From: Methylobacterium oryzihabitans
GTDB lineage: Bacteria; Pseudomonadota; Alphaproteobacteria; Rhizobiales; Beijerinckiaceae
NCBI RefSeq assembly: GCF_004004555.2
Contig: NZ_SACP01000020.1
Location: 1-64,000 of the forward strand
DNA: 64,000 nucleotides
Direction of reading: 5' to 3'
The notes below the pieces were generated by a model that ran no database searches, was not told the DNA's origin, and saw only the letters and a list, made by a program, of their open reading frames with translations. Shown here in pieces: positions 36,393 through 46,627 of the stretch (its first letter is position 1; the number at the start of each line of letters is the position of its first letter). The position numbers and the translations under genes are program-made.

Positions 36393-37374
36393 CCATGAAC
36401 TCCTTCTCCTGGGCGATCGGCTCGTCGATCCGCAGCACGTAGGAGCCCTGCGCCTGGCCGACATGGCACCAGAACAGGGCCTGATCGTTGCCCTCGAGCT
36501 TCACCAGCGTCTGGGGCGTCGCGTCGAGGGCGAGGATCTGCCCGACCCGCAGGTCGGCGATCTCGCCCAGGGTCAGGGTGCGCTCCTCCAGCACGGCGCG
36601 CAGCCGCACCTCGGTCCGCTGCACCTTGGCGGCGATCTGCTCGGCCCAGCGCGGGTCGCGGGCGGAGGATTCGCCGGTGAGCACCTTGGCGAGGTTCTGG
36701 CGCATCGGCGCCAGGACCGATTGCGGGATGATGAGGAACATCTCGCCGCCGCGGTTGAGCCCCTGGAGCAGGAACTTCGCCCCGAGCGCCTTGTTGCTGC
36801 GCCGGCCGATCACCGCGAAGTCGAGCCGGGTCTCGGTCCGTTCGAGCACGAACGGGGTCTTGGAGACGAGGGAGAAGGCCGATTCGAGCGCCTTGCCGAC
36901 CTGCTCGAAGGTCATCTGGGCGATGCGCAGCTCGATGCCCGAGAAGTTGCGCTCGTCGTCGAGAGGCGGCTCGGAGCCGTCGGCGCCGAGCAGCACCTCG
37001 ACCATCGTGAAGATGAAGTCGCGGTCGAGCCCGACCAGGATGTGGCCGTCCCAGTTCTCGGCGTGGAAGATGCCGACCACCGCATTGGCGTCGTAGGGGT
37101 CGAGCAGGTCGCCGAAGCGCCCGCTCTCGATGCCGTTGAGCGAGTAGTAGATCGGCGAGGCGACGAGGTGCTTCATCGTGTCGACGCAGCCGGTCGCCAA
37201 CCGGTCGAAGATCACGTGCAGCATCGGCAGCCGGTCGAGGGCGAGCCCGGCGGCGTTGAGCAGGCGGTCGCGGACGTCGGGCCGCTCCGCGGCCGGCTCC
37301 GCCTGCGGCGGGACCTCCGGTCCGGCGGCCGGCGACGCGGCGTCGGGCCCCGCGACCTCGTCGGGATCCGCCAT
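36373..37374 (-). CDS. fliM: Flagellar motor switch protein FliM
   Basis: Central C-ring protein that binds CheY-P and links FliG to FliN. 333 residues: a Pro/Ala/Glu-rich front, then the FliM core (LPMLHVIFDRLATGCVDTMKHL, FSGIELRIAQMTFEQVGKALESAFS, MFLIIPQSVLAPMRQNLAKVLTG) and the C-terminal SpoA domain (RTEVRLRAVLEERTLTLGEIADLRVGQILALD). Compared with model FliM the EIDAL-type CheY peptide at the N-terminus is not evident. Its ATG overlaps the motA stop (ATGA). Confidence 0.95.
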   Translation of the reverse strand: MADPDEVAGPDAASPAAGPEVPPQAEPAAERPDVRDRLLNAAGLALDRLPMLHVIFDRLATGCVDTMKHLVASPIYYSLNGIESGRFGDLLDPYDANAVVGIFHAENWDGHILVGLDRDFIFTMVEVLLGADGSEPPLDDERNFSGIELRIAQMTFEQVGKALESAFSLVSKTPFVLERTETRLDFAVIGRRSNKALGAKFLLQGLNRGGEMFLIIPQSVLAPMRQNLAKVLTGESSARDPRWAEQIAAKVQRTEVRLRAVLEERTLTLGEIADLRVGQILALDATPQTLVKLEGNDQALFWCHVGQAQGSYVLRIDEPIAQEKEFMDDVLGR

Positions 37375-38246
37375 CAGGCCGCTTCCCGCTGCGCGCCGCC
37401 GCCGACGGTCGCGGTCTCGACCTCGTCGATGGTCGGGCGGTCGGAGGCGGCGATGCCCTTGCGGCCGTGCTCGACGGCGATCTGCGGCAGCGCGCCGTTC
37501 ATGTAGGCGATGAGGCTCTGCTTCACGATGACGTAGACCGACCCCTGCTTCTCGCGCACGCCCTTCACCTTGACGGCCAGCGGCGCCAGCACGCCGTAGG
37601 AGGCGAACACCCCGATGAAGGTGCCCACGAGCGCCGCGCCGATCAAGCCGCCGAGGATCTGCGGCGACTGGTCGAGGGCGCCCATCGCCTTCACGATGCC
37701 GAGCACCGCCGCGACGATGCCGAGCGCCGGCAGCGCCTCCGCCACGGTGTTGATCGCCGCGTAGGGCTTGAGCGCGTATTTGCGGAAGCTGCCGATCTCC
37801 TCCTCCATCAGCGCCTCGATCTCGTGCGAGCGGGCGTTGCCGATGAGGATCAGGCGGGCGTAGTCGCAGATGAACATCACGAGGTCGGGATTCTTGGTGA
37901 CGTCCGGATAGGCCTTGAAGATCTCGGAATTGGCCGGGTCGTCGAGGTGAGGCTCGACCTCGTTGCGCGGCTTGGTCTTCAGCTCGCGCATCAGGGCGTG
38001 GAGCAGGCCGAGCAGCGCGAGGTAGTCCTGGCGCTTGGGCACCTTGTCGAGGATCGCCTGGACCGACGCCTTGCCGGCATCGACCACCGTCTTCATCGGG
38101 TTGGCGATCACGAAGGTGCCGGCCGCCATGCCGCCGATGATGACGAACTCCCAGGGCTGCCAGATGACGATGAGGTGGCCGCCCATGGCGACGAAGCCGC
38201 CGAGCATGGAGCCGATCGCGATGACCAAGCCGATGACGAAGCCCAA
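37374..38246 (-). CDS. motA: Flagellar stator protein MotA (TTG start)
   Basis: Proton-channel stator subunit. 290 residues with membrane helices at FVIGLVIAIGSMLGGFVAMGG, VIIGGMAAGTFVIANP, and the last pair (ALPALGIVAAVLGIVKAMGALDQSP; ALVGTFIGVFASYGVLAPLAV), including the two conserved Pro residues. The start codon is TTG; GGGGAGG eight bases upstream and the family N-terminus support it. The expected partner motB is not in the window. First gene of the flagellar run. Confidence 0.95.
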   Translation of the reverse strand: MGFVIGLVIAIGSMLGGFVAMGGHLIVIWQPWEFVIIGGMAAGTFVIANPMKTVVDAGKASVQAILDKVPKRQDYLALLGLLHALMRELKTKPRNEVEPHLDDPANSEIFKAYPDVTKNPDLVMFICDYARLILIGNARSHEIEALMEEEIGSFRKYALKPYAAINTVAEALPALGIVAAVLGIVKAMGALDQSPQILGGLIGAALVGTFIGVFASYGVLAPLAVKVKGVREKQGSVYVIVKQSLIAYMNGALPQIAVEHGRKGIAASDRPTIDEVETATVGGGAQREAA

Positions 38247-38336
38247 GGCGCCAGCCTCCCCGAATCGCGGCCCGCGCCACGATGGGCGCCGGGATAGCCG
38301 GGGAGGCTTGCGCGGGGCTTGATCCCGGTCCCGTCC

Positions 38337-38846
38337 TCAGCCGCGGGTCACCGCGACGTCGAGGACCGGGCGGTGGTTGAGGGTCTGGAACACGACGCAG
38401 TAGCGCTCGGTGAGCTTGAGGAGCTGGTCGATCTTCTCCTGCGGCGCGTCGGTGTCGACGGCAAAGCCGAGGCGGATCGCCCGGAAGCCGACCGGGGCCT
38501 CCTTGTCGACCCCGAGGGTGCCGCGGAAGTCGAGGTCGCCCTCGGCCGTCACCGTGCCCTTGCGCAGGTCGATCGCGAGGGCGGTCGCCACCGCCTTGAG
38601 GGTGACGCCGGCGCAGGCGACCAGGGCCTCGAGCAGCATGTCGCCGGAGCACAATTCGGCCCCCGAGCCGCCGGAGGCCGGGTGCAGGCCGGCCACAGCC
38701 AGCGCCCGGCCGGTCTCGACCTTGCAGGCGATGGCGGTGTCGTCGAGGGTGCCCTGCGCCCGCAGGGTGACCACCGCCGCGTCCGGCTCGGCGCGGTAGC
38801 GGTCCTTGATCGGCGCCTGCAGCGCGCGCAGTTCGGTGGCGTCCAT
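38337..38846 (-). CDS. OsmC-family protein (organic hydroperoxide reductase-like)
   Basis: 169 residues of the OsmC/Ohr fold. The first conserved Cys is in GAELCSGDMLLEALVACAGVTLKAVA, and the second catalytic Cys in LTERYCVVFQTL. Members reduce organic peroxides in the cytosol using lipoyl or other thiols. It is not linked to the flagellar genes by spacing (90-base gap). A GGAGG site precedes the ATG at 38846. Confidence 0.85.
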   Translation of the reverse strand: MDATELRALQAPIKDRYRAEPDAAVVTLRAQGTLDDTAIACKVETGRALAVAGLHPASGGSGAELCSGDMLLEALVACAGVTLKAVATALAIDLRKGTVTAEGDLDFRGTLGVDKEAPVGFRAIRLGFAVDTDAPQEKIDQLLKLTERYCVVFQTLNHRPVLDVAVTRG

Positions 38847-38961
38847 GCAATCCTCCGCGGATCGGCGGCCTGCCGCCGCCGTTGGAGCGCCGGCTTAGCC
38901 GATCGCGTCCAGGTTGTCCCTGCGCGTCATCGGCCGCCGCGGCACTCCGCCGGCGTGGCGA

Positions 38962-39957
38962 TCAGCGCAGCAGGTCGCGCGCGACCCGGGCGACGTGCGG
39001 ACCGCACAGCCCCAGCGCCTCGCGCAGCTCCGGGGTCGGACCGGTCGGCGGATATCGGTCCTCGATCCCGATGCGGACCACCGGAAAGGCGTGGCCGCGC
39101 TCCAGCACCTCCAGCACCGCCGAGCCCAGGCCGCCGATGACGCTGTGCTCCTCGACCACCACCATCGCCCGCACGTGCCCTGCCGCCGTCAGGATCGCGT
39201 CGCGGTCGATCGGCTTGACCGTGTGCAGGTTCAGCACCTCGGCCGCGATCCCCTCGGCCCGCAGCAGGTCGGCGGCGAGCAGCGCCTCCATCACCATGGC
39301 GCCGTGGGCGACGAGGCAGACGTCGCGCCCCTCGGCGAGCCGGATCGCCCGGCCGATCTCGAACGGCGCCCCGGGCGGGGTGACGACGTGCTCGGGGCCG
39401 CGGCCGAGCCGCAGGTAGACCGGCGCCGCACCGGGGAGGTCGGCGGCGGCGTCGAGGGCGTGGCCGAGCTCCACCGGGTCGGCGGGCGCCACCACGACCA
39501 TGTTCGGGATCGCCCGCATGATCGCGACGTCCTCGTAGGTCTGGTGGGTGGGGCCGCCGACGCCGTAGGTGAGGCCGGAGCCGAGGCCCGCGAGGATCAC
39601 CTTCAGGTCGTTGTAGGCGCAGTCGACCTTGGCCTGCTCGACCGCCCGCAGGGTGGTGAAGGCGGCGTAGCCGCACACGACCGGCAGCCGGCCGCAGGCG
39701 GCGAGCCCGGCCGCGACCCCGGTCATGTTCTGCTCGGCGATGCCGACATTGATCAGCCGGTCGGCAAAGCGGGGCAGCAGCCGGGCGAGGCCGGTGGCGT
39801 GCATCAGGTCGGCGGTGACCGCCACGGCGTCGGGCCGGCGCTCCAGCAGCGCCATCACGCTCGCGCCGAACCGCGCCCGCACGTCCTCGCGGGGCCGGGC
39901 GGCCCGGAACGCCGCGACGTGCTCCCGCAGCCGGTCGGGATGATCGAGCAGGCTCAC
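38962..39957 (-). CDS. Transketolase, C-terminal subunit
   Basis: 331 residues covering the pyrimidine-binding and C-terminal domains of transketolase. The catalytic Glu is in INVGIAEQNMTGVAAGLAACG, followed by the THQTYEDVAIMRAIPNM segment. The GTG start at 39957 overlaps the stop of the N-terminal subunit gene (GTGA), so the two halves are made together. Split transketolases act in specialised sugar pathways (for example apulose or sulfosugar routes) as well as in central metabolism; the substrate here is unknown. Confidence 0.92.
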   Translation of the reverse strand: MSLLDHPDRLREHVAAFRAARPREDVRARFGASVMALLERRPDAVAVTADLMHATGLARLLPRFADRLINVGIAEQNMTGVAAGLAACGRLPVVCGYAAFTTLRAVEQAKVDCAYNDLKVILAGLGSGLTYGVGGPTHQTYEDVAIMRAIPNMVVVAPADPVELGHALDAAADLPGAAPVYLRLGRGPEHVVTPPGAPFEIGRAIRLAEGRDVCLVAHGAMVMEALLAADLLRAEGIAAEVLNLHTVKPIDRDAILTAAGHVRAMVVVEEHSVIGGLGSAVLEVLERGHAFPVVRIGIEDRYPPTGPTPELREALGLCGPHVARVARDLLR

Positions 39958-40826
39958 CGCAACACCTCCCGCAACTCGCGCCGCAACGCCGCGTACTGGG
40001 CCGGTGCGATCGCGTCGGCGTGCCAGCCGCGGACGTCCTCCATGAACGAGACGCCGCGGCCCTTGACCGTCCGGGCGATCACCACCCGCGGCCGGCCCGA
40101 GCCGCCGAAGCGCGGCACGTCGAGGAGGGGCAGCAGCGCCGCGAGGTCGTGCCCGTCGGCCTCGACCACGTCCCAGCCGAAGGCCGCCCAGCGGTCGGCG
40201 AGCGGTTCGAGCGGCAGCACCTCGTCGGCGCGCCCGTCGACGCACAGGCCGTTGCGGTCGACGACCGCCACGAGGTTGTCGAGGCGGTGCTTGGGCGCGA
40301 AGGCGGCGGCCTCCCAGACCGAGCCCTCGTGCAGCTCGCCGTCGCCGAGCACCGCGAACACCCGGTAGTCGCGCCCGTCGAGGCGGCCGGCCAGCGCCAT
40401 GCCGCAGGCGTTCGACAGGCCGTGGCCGAGCGCCCCTTGCGAGGAATCGACGCCGGGCTGGGAGCGGCGCGACGGATGGGTCGCCAGCCGGGCCCCGACC
40501 CGGGTCTCGAATTCGTGGATCCACCCCTCGGGGAAGAAGCCGCGCCGGATCAGCGCCGAGTACAGGGTCGGGGCGGCGTGGCCCTTGGCGAGGACGAAGC
40601 GGTCGCGGTCGGGCCAGTCCGGCCGGGCCGCGTCGACCCGCATCACCGCGAAGTACAGGGCGGTGACGATCTCGGTGCAGGAGTAGCAACTGCCGAAATG
40701 GCCGTTGCCCGCGGCCATGAACATCGCCGCGACGTCGAGGCGGTTGACCCGGGCCATCTCGCGCAGGCCGTCGAGGTCGAGGGGCGCGAACCCGTTGTCC
40801 GGGGGCGTGTCCGGGGGCGGCGTCAT
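39954..40826 (-). CDS. Transketolase, N-terminal subunit
   Basis: 290 residues holding the thiamine diphosphate domain: HFGSCYSCTEIVTALYFAVM, KGHAAPTLYSALIRRG, the GDGELHEGSVWEAAAFA motif with Asn in AVVDRNGLCVDG (the GDG-x-N cofactor motif), and SSQGALGHGLSNACGMALA. Pairs with the C-terminal subunit gene just downstream. GGGAGG precedes the ATG. A 437-base gap with a long inverted repeat separates it from gldA. Confidence 0.92.
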   Translation of the reverse strand: MTPPPDTPPDNGFAPLDLDGLREMARVNRLDVAAMFMAAGNGHFGSCYSCTEIVTALYFAVMRVDAARPDWPDRDRFVLAKGHAAPTLYSALIRRGFFPEGWIHEFETRVGARLATHPSRRSQPGVDSSQGALGHGLSNACGMALAGRLDGRDYRVFAVLGDGELHEGSVWEAAAFAPKHRLDNLVAVVDRNGLCVDGRADEVLPLEPLADRWAAFGWDVVEADGHDLAALLPLLDVPRFGGSGRPRVVIARTVKGRGVSFMEDVRGWHADAIAPAQYAALRRELREVLR

Positions 40827-41263
40827 GGTGGTCCTCCCGTGGGCCGGGGCCCCTCGCGGAGGCCGTGCGGCGTGGCGTGCCGGCGGTCGCCGCAGGCGGC
40901 TTTTCGTGGCTGCGCGGGTCCCCTCCCGGCTGCCCGGGGACGAGACGTAGCGCTTCTCCCCTCTCCCGAGTGGGAGAGGGGCCGGGGGATCGAAGATCCC
41001 GCGTGAGGGTGGCTCGGCTACAGAATTGAACTCTCAGTGTTGAGCTGCGCAGCTCAACTGTTGTTGCTTAATCCTGGCGCCGCGCCACCCTCACCCCTAC
41101 CCCTCTCCCACTCGGGAGAGGGGATCCCGCGCTTGATTCTAAAAGGAATTGTCCCCGAACAGTCGTGCCGCAAGCGGGGCGAGGAGAAGCCGCACGACCC
41201 GCTGCGCCAGTACAGGAGCCCATCTGGGACAGCGGATCCCGCGCCCGGAAACCGACCGTCGGC
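40827..41263. other. Intergenic region gldA-transketolase with repeats
   Basis: 437 bases with no credible gene. It contains the long inverted repeat at 40958-41123; the flanks hold the transketolase leader and the end of the gldA transcript. Confidence 0.6.
40958..41123. repeat. Long inverted repeat of hairpins
   Basis: Two copies of CCCCTCTCCC-4-GGGAGAGGGG lie at 40958-40981 and 41100-41123. TGAGGGTGG (41004-41012) pairs with CCACCCTCA (41085-41093). Between them is the perfect 20-bp palindrome GTTGAGCTGCGCAGCTCAAC (41039-41058). The whole can fold into one large cruciform or stem. Such gggagagggg hairpins are common in proteobacterial intergenic DNA. Confidence 0.85.
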
Positions 41264-42349
41264 TCACCCTCCCGCCAGTTCCTCCACCCGCCGCATCCCG
41301 GCGGCGATGTCCGCGGCCGTGACCGGGAGCGGCAGGTTGGGGATGTGGGGGGCGGTCATCGTCAGGGCGGCGACGGCGTCGATCTCCTCGTCCGTCGCCC
41401 CGGCCATGCCGAGCTCCGCCAGCCGGACCGGCAGGCCGACCTCGCGCAGGAAGCCCATCAGGTCGCGGATCTCGGCCTCCGGCCGGCGCTCGACGGCGAG
41501 CTGCACCACCACCGCGTAGGCGACCTGCTCGCCGTGCGGCGCATCCCGGGCGCCGCGCGCCTTGACGAGGCCGCGCGTCATCGCGTGGGCGAGCGACAGG
41601 CCGCCATTCTCGAAGCCGAGCCCGCTCATCAGGATGCACGCCTCGACGGTGGCCTCCAGGTCCGGCGTGACCTCGCCGCGCTCCACCGCCGCGAGGGCGG
41701 AGGCCGCATGGGCCCGCAGGGTGCGGTAGCCGGCCTCCGCGATCGCGGCGCCGATCAGCAGCGGCCGGGTGCCGAACGGGGTGAGGCCGGTGCCGGCCCG
41801 GCACCCTTGCGCCTCGAACGCCTTGGTGACGGCGTCGCCGATGCCGGCGCGCAGGAACCGCGCCGGCGCCCGGGCGATCAGCGCCGTGTCGACCACCACC
41901 GCGTCGGGGTTGCGCGCCATGCGCTCGACCGCGACCATGACGTGGGCGTCGTCGTAGACCGCGTAGGTGGCGCTGGTCGGCGCGTCGTTCGACGCGATGG
42001 TCGGCACCGTGACCACCGGAACCCCGAGCCGCTCCGCCACCCCCTTGCCGACGTCGAGGGTCTTGCCGCCGCCCGCCGCGACGACGAGGCCCGGCCGGTC
42101 GCCGCGGACCTGCTCCGCTAGGGCCTCGATCGCCGCGTGGGTGATCTCGCCGGAAAAGGACGTGACGCGCGCCGTCACACCCGCCTCGCGCAGGCTCGCC
42201 GCGACCGGCTCGGCGAGCAGCGCGTGGACGCCGGCATCGATCACGACGCAGGCGGACCCGGCGAGCCCCCTGGCGATCCGGCCGAGGTCGCGGACGGCAC
42301 CGGGCCCCTGGTGGTAGCGCGGCGGCGCCCCGAAGATCCTCACGCTCAT
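41264..42349 (-). CDS. Iron-containing alcohol dehydrogenase, glycerol dehydrogenase (GldA) family
   Basis: 361 residues. The NAD motif GGGKTLDVGKGVAERLGVP and TIASNDAPTSATYAVYDD match GldA. Metal ligands: Asp in GIGDAVTKAFEAQ, His in LSLAHAMTRGL and His in DAPHGEQVAYAVV. GldA enzymes oxidise glycerol or related polyols, or reduce dihydroxyacetone or hydroxyacetone. It lies 10 bases after the SDR gene in the same run as the ABC importer, so its substrate is likely derived from the imported compound. The split transketolase is downstream across a repeat. Confidence 0.9.
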   Translation of the reverse strand: MSVRIFGAPPRYHQGPGAVRDLGRIARGLAGSACVVIDAGVHALLAEPVAASLREAGVTARVTSFSGEITHAAIEALAEQVRGDRPGLVVAAGGGKTLDVGKGVAERLGVPVVTVPTIASNDAPTSATYAVYDDAHVMVAVERMARNPDAVVVDTALIARAPARFLRAGIGDAVTKAFEAQGCRAGTGLTPFGTRPLLIGAAIAEAGYRTLRAHAASALAAVERGEVTPDLEATVEACILMSGLGFENGGLSLAHAMTRGLVKARGARDAPHGEQVAYAVVVQLAVERRPEAEIRDLMGFLREVGLPVRLAELGMAGATDEEIDAVAALTMTAPHIPNLPLPVTAADIAAGMRRVEELAGG

Positions 42350-42359
42350 GCGGTTCTCC

Positions 42360-43160
42360 TCACGCAGCGGTGCGGGGGTCGAGGTCGTCGAGGGCGAAGG
42401 CGTCGCTCGGCGCCCCGAAGGCGCAGTAGCCGCCGTCGACCGGCAGGGTGATCCCGGTGACGAAGCGCGCCCGGTCGGAGGCGAGGAAGACCATCGCCTC
42501 GGCGATGTCCTCGGGGGCGCCGAGCAGCCCCATCGGCGTGCGGCGGCGGATGCGGGCCGGGTCGATGCGCCCGGCGGCGATCAGCCCCTCGGTGAGCGGG
42601 GTCAGGATGTAGCCCGGCGCCACGGCGTTGACCCGGATGTTGTGCGGCCCCCATTCGCAGCCGAGCACCCGGGTCAGCATGCCGATGCCGGCCTTGGCGG
42701 CGCTGTAGGCGGTGCGGACCGGCAGGCCGAGGACGCCGGCGATCGAGTTGAGGTTCAGGATCGCGCCGCCGCCCTGGCGCATCATGTGCGGGGCGACGGT
42801 CTTCGACACGAGGTAGGTGCCGGTGAGGTGGACGTCGATGAGCCGCTGCCAGTGGTCGAGCGGCTGCTCGACCGTCGGCACGAAGCTGTCGGCGATGCCG
42901 GCATTGTTGACCAGCACGTCGATCCGGCCGAAGCGGGCGAGCGTCGCCTCGACCATCGCGGCGACGTCGGCCTCCTTCGACACGTCGCCGCCGGCGGCGG
43001 CGTGGCCCTCGCCCAGGGTCCGGGCCGCCTCCTGCGCCGCCGCGAGGTGCAGGTCGTTGACCATCACCCGCGCGCCCTCCCGGGCGAAGGCCGTCGCGGT
43101 GGCGAGCCCCAGCCCGCTGCCCGCGCCGGTGATGAGCGCGACCTTGTCCTTCAACTGCAT
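42360..43160 (-). CDS. Short-chain dehydrogenase/reductase
   Basis: 266 residues, classical SDR: TGAGSGLGLATATA, NNAG in VLVNNAGIADSF, the catalytic Ser in LNLNSIAGVLG, and Tyr/Lys in RTAYSAAKAGIG. The acidic VMVNDLHLA strand end suggests NAD(H) preference. Family members oxidise sugars, polyols or hydroxyacyl compounds; the exact substrate is unknown. Between livF and gldA on the same strand. Confidence 0.88.
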   Translation of the reverse strand: MQLKDKVALITGAGSGLGLATATAFAREGARVMVNDLHLAAAQEAARTLGEGHAAAGGDVSKEADVAAMVEATLARFGRIDVLVNNAGIADSFVPTVEQPLDHWQRLIDVHLTGTYLVSKTVAPHMMRQGGGAILNLNSIAGVLGLPVRTAYSAAKAGIGMLTRVLGCEWGPHNIRVNAVAPGYILTPLTEGLIAAGRIDPARIRRRTPMGLLGAPEDIAEAMVFLASDRARFVTGITLPVDGGYCAFGAPSDAFALDDLDPRTAA

Positions 43161-43200
43161 CGCTGAGTTCCTTGCTGCGGCCCGTCGCCGGGCGGGGGCG

Positions 43201-44631
<1,431 letters not shown>

Positions 44632-44635
<4 letters not shown>

Positions 44636-45696
44636 CGGGCGCCTCCGCGGCGGGCGAGGCGGGCCAGTACGGCGCGCAAGGGGGCGATCAGCCCCTTGGG
44701 CAGGTAGAGGACCGCGAGCATGAGGATGATGCCGTAGACGACGAGGTGCAGGCCGAGGAACGAGCCGCCGAGGGTGCCGCGGGTGATCTCGGCCAGCGGC
44801 GCGAGCAGCACCGCGCCGAGGAGCGGCCCGAACACCGTGCCTTGGCCACCGATGATGCTCATCAAGGCCATGTCGATCGACAGGTCGACGCCGATCAGCC
44901 GCTCGGCGTTCACGTAGCGGAAGAACTGGGCGTAGAAGCCGCCGCCGATCCCGGTCATGAAGGCGCTGATCGCCAGCGCGACGAGCTGGTAGCGGGCCGG
45001 GCTGATGCCGAGGGATTCGGCGGCGTCGCGGTCGCCCCGGATCGCCTTGAGGTAGAAGCCGAGCTTCGAGCGTTCGAGCGCCCAGGTCGCCGCGAGCGCC
45101 CCGGCGAGCAGCGCGACGATGAGGTAGTAGTACGGCGCCTTGCCGTTGAACTGCAGCGCCGCGAGGCTCTCGCCGGCCAGCGGCACCGTCAGCCCGGCCG
45201 CGCCGTTGACCGGGATGCCGAGGACGCTCTCGGTGTTCTCGACCCAGATCCGGATCATCTCCGCGAAGGCGATCGTGGTCAGGGCGAAGTACGGCCCGCG
45301 CAGGCGGAAGGTCGGGTAGCCGACCACGACCGAGAGCGCCGCGGCGAGCAGGCCGCCGACCGGCAGGCCGAGCCACGGCGACAGGCCGAGGCCGGTGAAC
45401 AGAAGCACCGTGGCGTAGCCGCCGACGCCCGCGAACATCGCGTGTCCGATCGAGAGCTGGCCGACATAGCCGCAGACGAAGTTCCAGGCGGTCGCCATGT
45501 AGGCGAAGAACAGCACGACGATGCAGGAATGCAGCAGGTAGGAATCCGCGACGAGCGGCAGCGCCAGCGCCGCGAGGCCGATCAGCGCCAGGGCGAGGAG
45601 ACCCGCCGGGGAGACGCCGCCGGCGGCGGCGCGGCGCGGCCGGCCGGCGGGCAGGCGGGCGGCGCTCTCGTGGAGCCGGTTCGGGTGGGCGGTCAT
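44632..45696 (-). CDS. livM: Liv-type ABC transporter permease LivM
   Basis: 354 residues, about eight to ten membrane helices. Family motifs: NFVCGYVGQLSIGHAMFAGVGGYATVLL near the front, TFRLRGPYFALTTIAFAEMIRI, and DMALMSIIGGQGTVFGPLLGA. Its ATG shares a base with the livH stop (TGATG). Forms the membrane channel with LivH. Confidence 0.92.
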
Positions 45697-46580
45697 CAGG
45701 CGCGTCCCATCAGGCCGCTCGGCCGCACGAGGAGGATCAGGACGAACAGGCCGAGGGACAGGATCGCCGCCGAGGTCGCCGGCACGAACTGCGAGGCCAG
45801 CGCCTCGAACACCCCGATGACGAGGCCGCCGACGATCGAGCCCGGGATGCTGCCGATGCCGCCGAGCACCACGACGATGAACGAGCGGATGCCGAAGCTG
45901 AGGCCGACCTGCGGGGTGATCGGGATGAAGGTCGCGAGCAGCGAGCCGAACAGGCCGAGCAGGGCCGCGCCGATGCCGAAGGTCACCGCGTAGACCAGCG
46001 GCACGTCGATCCCCGACAGGGCGGCGGCGTCGCGGTTCTGGGCGGTGGCGCGGATCGCCCGGCCCATCCGGGTGCTGCGCAGCCACAGCGACAGCGACAC
46101 CGCGGCGAGGATCGCCGCCAGGAAGGCGATGAGGCGCTGCATGTTGACGGGGATCGGCCCGAGCATCAGCGGCGCCAGCGCGAGGCCCGACGAGGCCGAG
46201 CGCACGTCGGGGCCGAAGGCCATCAGCGCGAGGTTGTCGATGACGAGGTAGACGCCCGCGGTGAGCAGCAGCGCGCTCAGCGGCTCGACCACCAGCGCGC
46301 TCTCGCGCCGGATCAGCGGCGCGATGACGACGCTCTGGATCAGGAAGCCGACCGCGAACAGCAGCGGCACCGTGACGACGACGCTGGCATAGGGGTCGAT
46401 GCCGGCGAGCGCCTGGAGCCAGAACGCCGCGTAGAGCGCCAGCATCAGCAGCGAGCCGTGCGCGAAGTTGACGACGCGCATCACGCCGAAGATGAGGCTC
46501 AGCCCGAGCGCGACGCCGCCGTAGACGCCGCCGATCAGGAGTCCGTTCACGAGCGCGAAGGAGAGGATCAGGGGGTCCAT
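45696..46580 (-). CDS. livH: Liv-type ABC transporter permease LivH
   Basis: 294 residues with the standard front LVNGLLIGGVYGGVALGLSLIFGVMRVVNFAHGS, a later RATAQNRDAAALSGIDV loop, and SFIVVVLGGIGSIPGSIVGGL near the end. ATG 46580 is chosen; ATG 46589 three codons upstream is also possible. Neither has a strong ribosome site. Between the binding-protein gene and livM. Confidence 0.92.
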   Translation of the reverse strand: MDPLILSFALVNGLLIGGVYGGVALGLSLIFGVMRVVNFAHGSLLMLALYAAFWLQALAGIDPYASVVVTVPLLFAVGFLIQSVVIAPLIRRESALVVEPLSALLLTAGVYLVIDNLALMAFGPDVRSASSGLALAPLMLGPIPVNMQRLIAFLAAILAAVSLSLWLRSTRMGRAIRATAQNRDAAALSGIDVPLVYAVTFGIGAALLGLFGSLLATFIPITPQVGLSFGIRSFIVVVLGGIGSIPGSIVGGLVIGVFEALASQFVPATSAAILSLGLFVLILLVRPSGLMGRA

Positions 46581-46627
46581 GGGGCCCATGCGTGTCGGGC
46601 CGGCGGCCCGCCGCCCCCGTTCGCGCG

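Noticed and set aside
40951..41130. Inverted repeat as ends of an insertion sequence
   Set aside because: The interval between the arms is only about 120 bases and holds no coding sequence.
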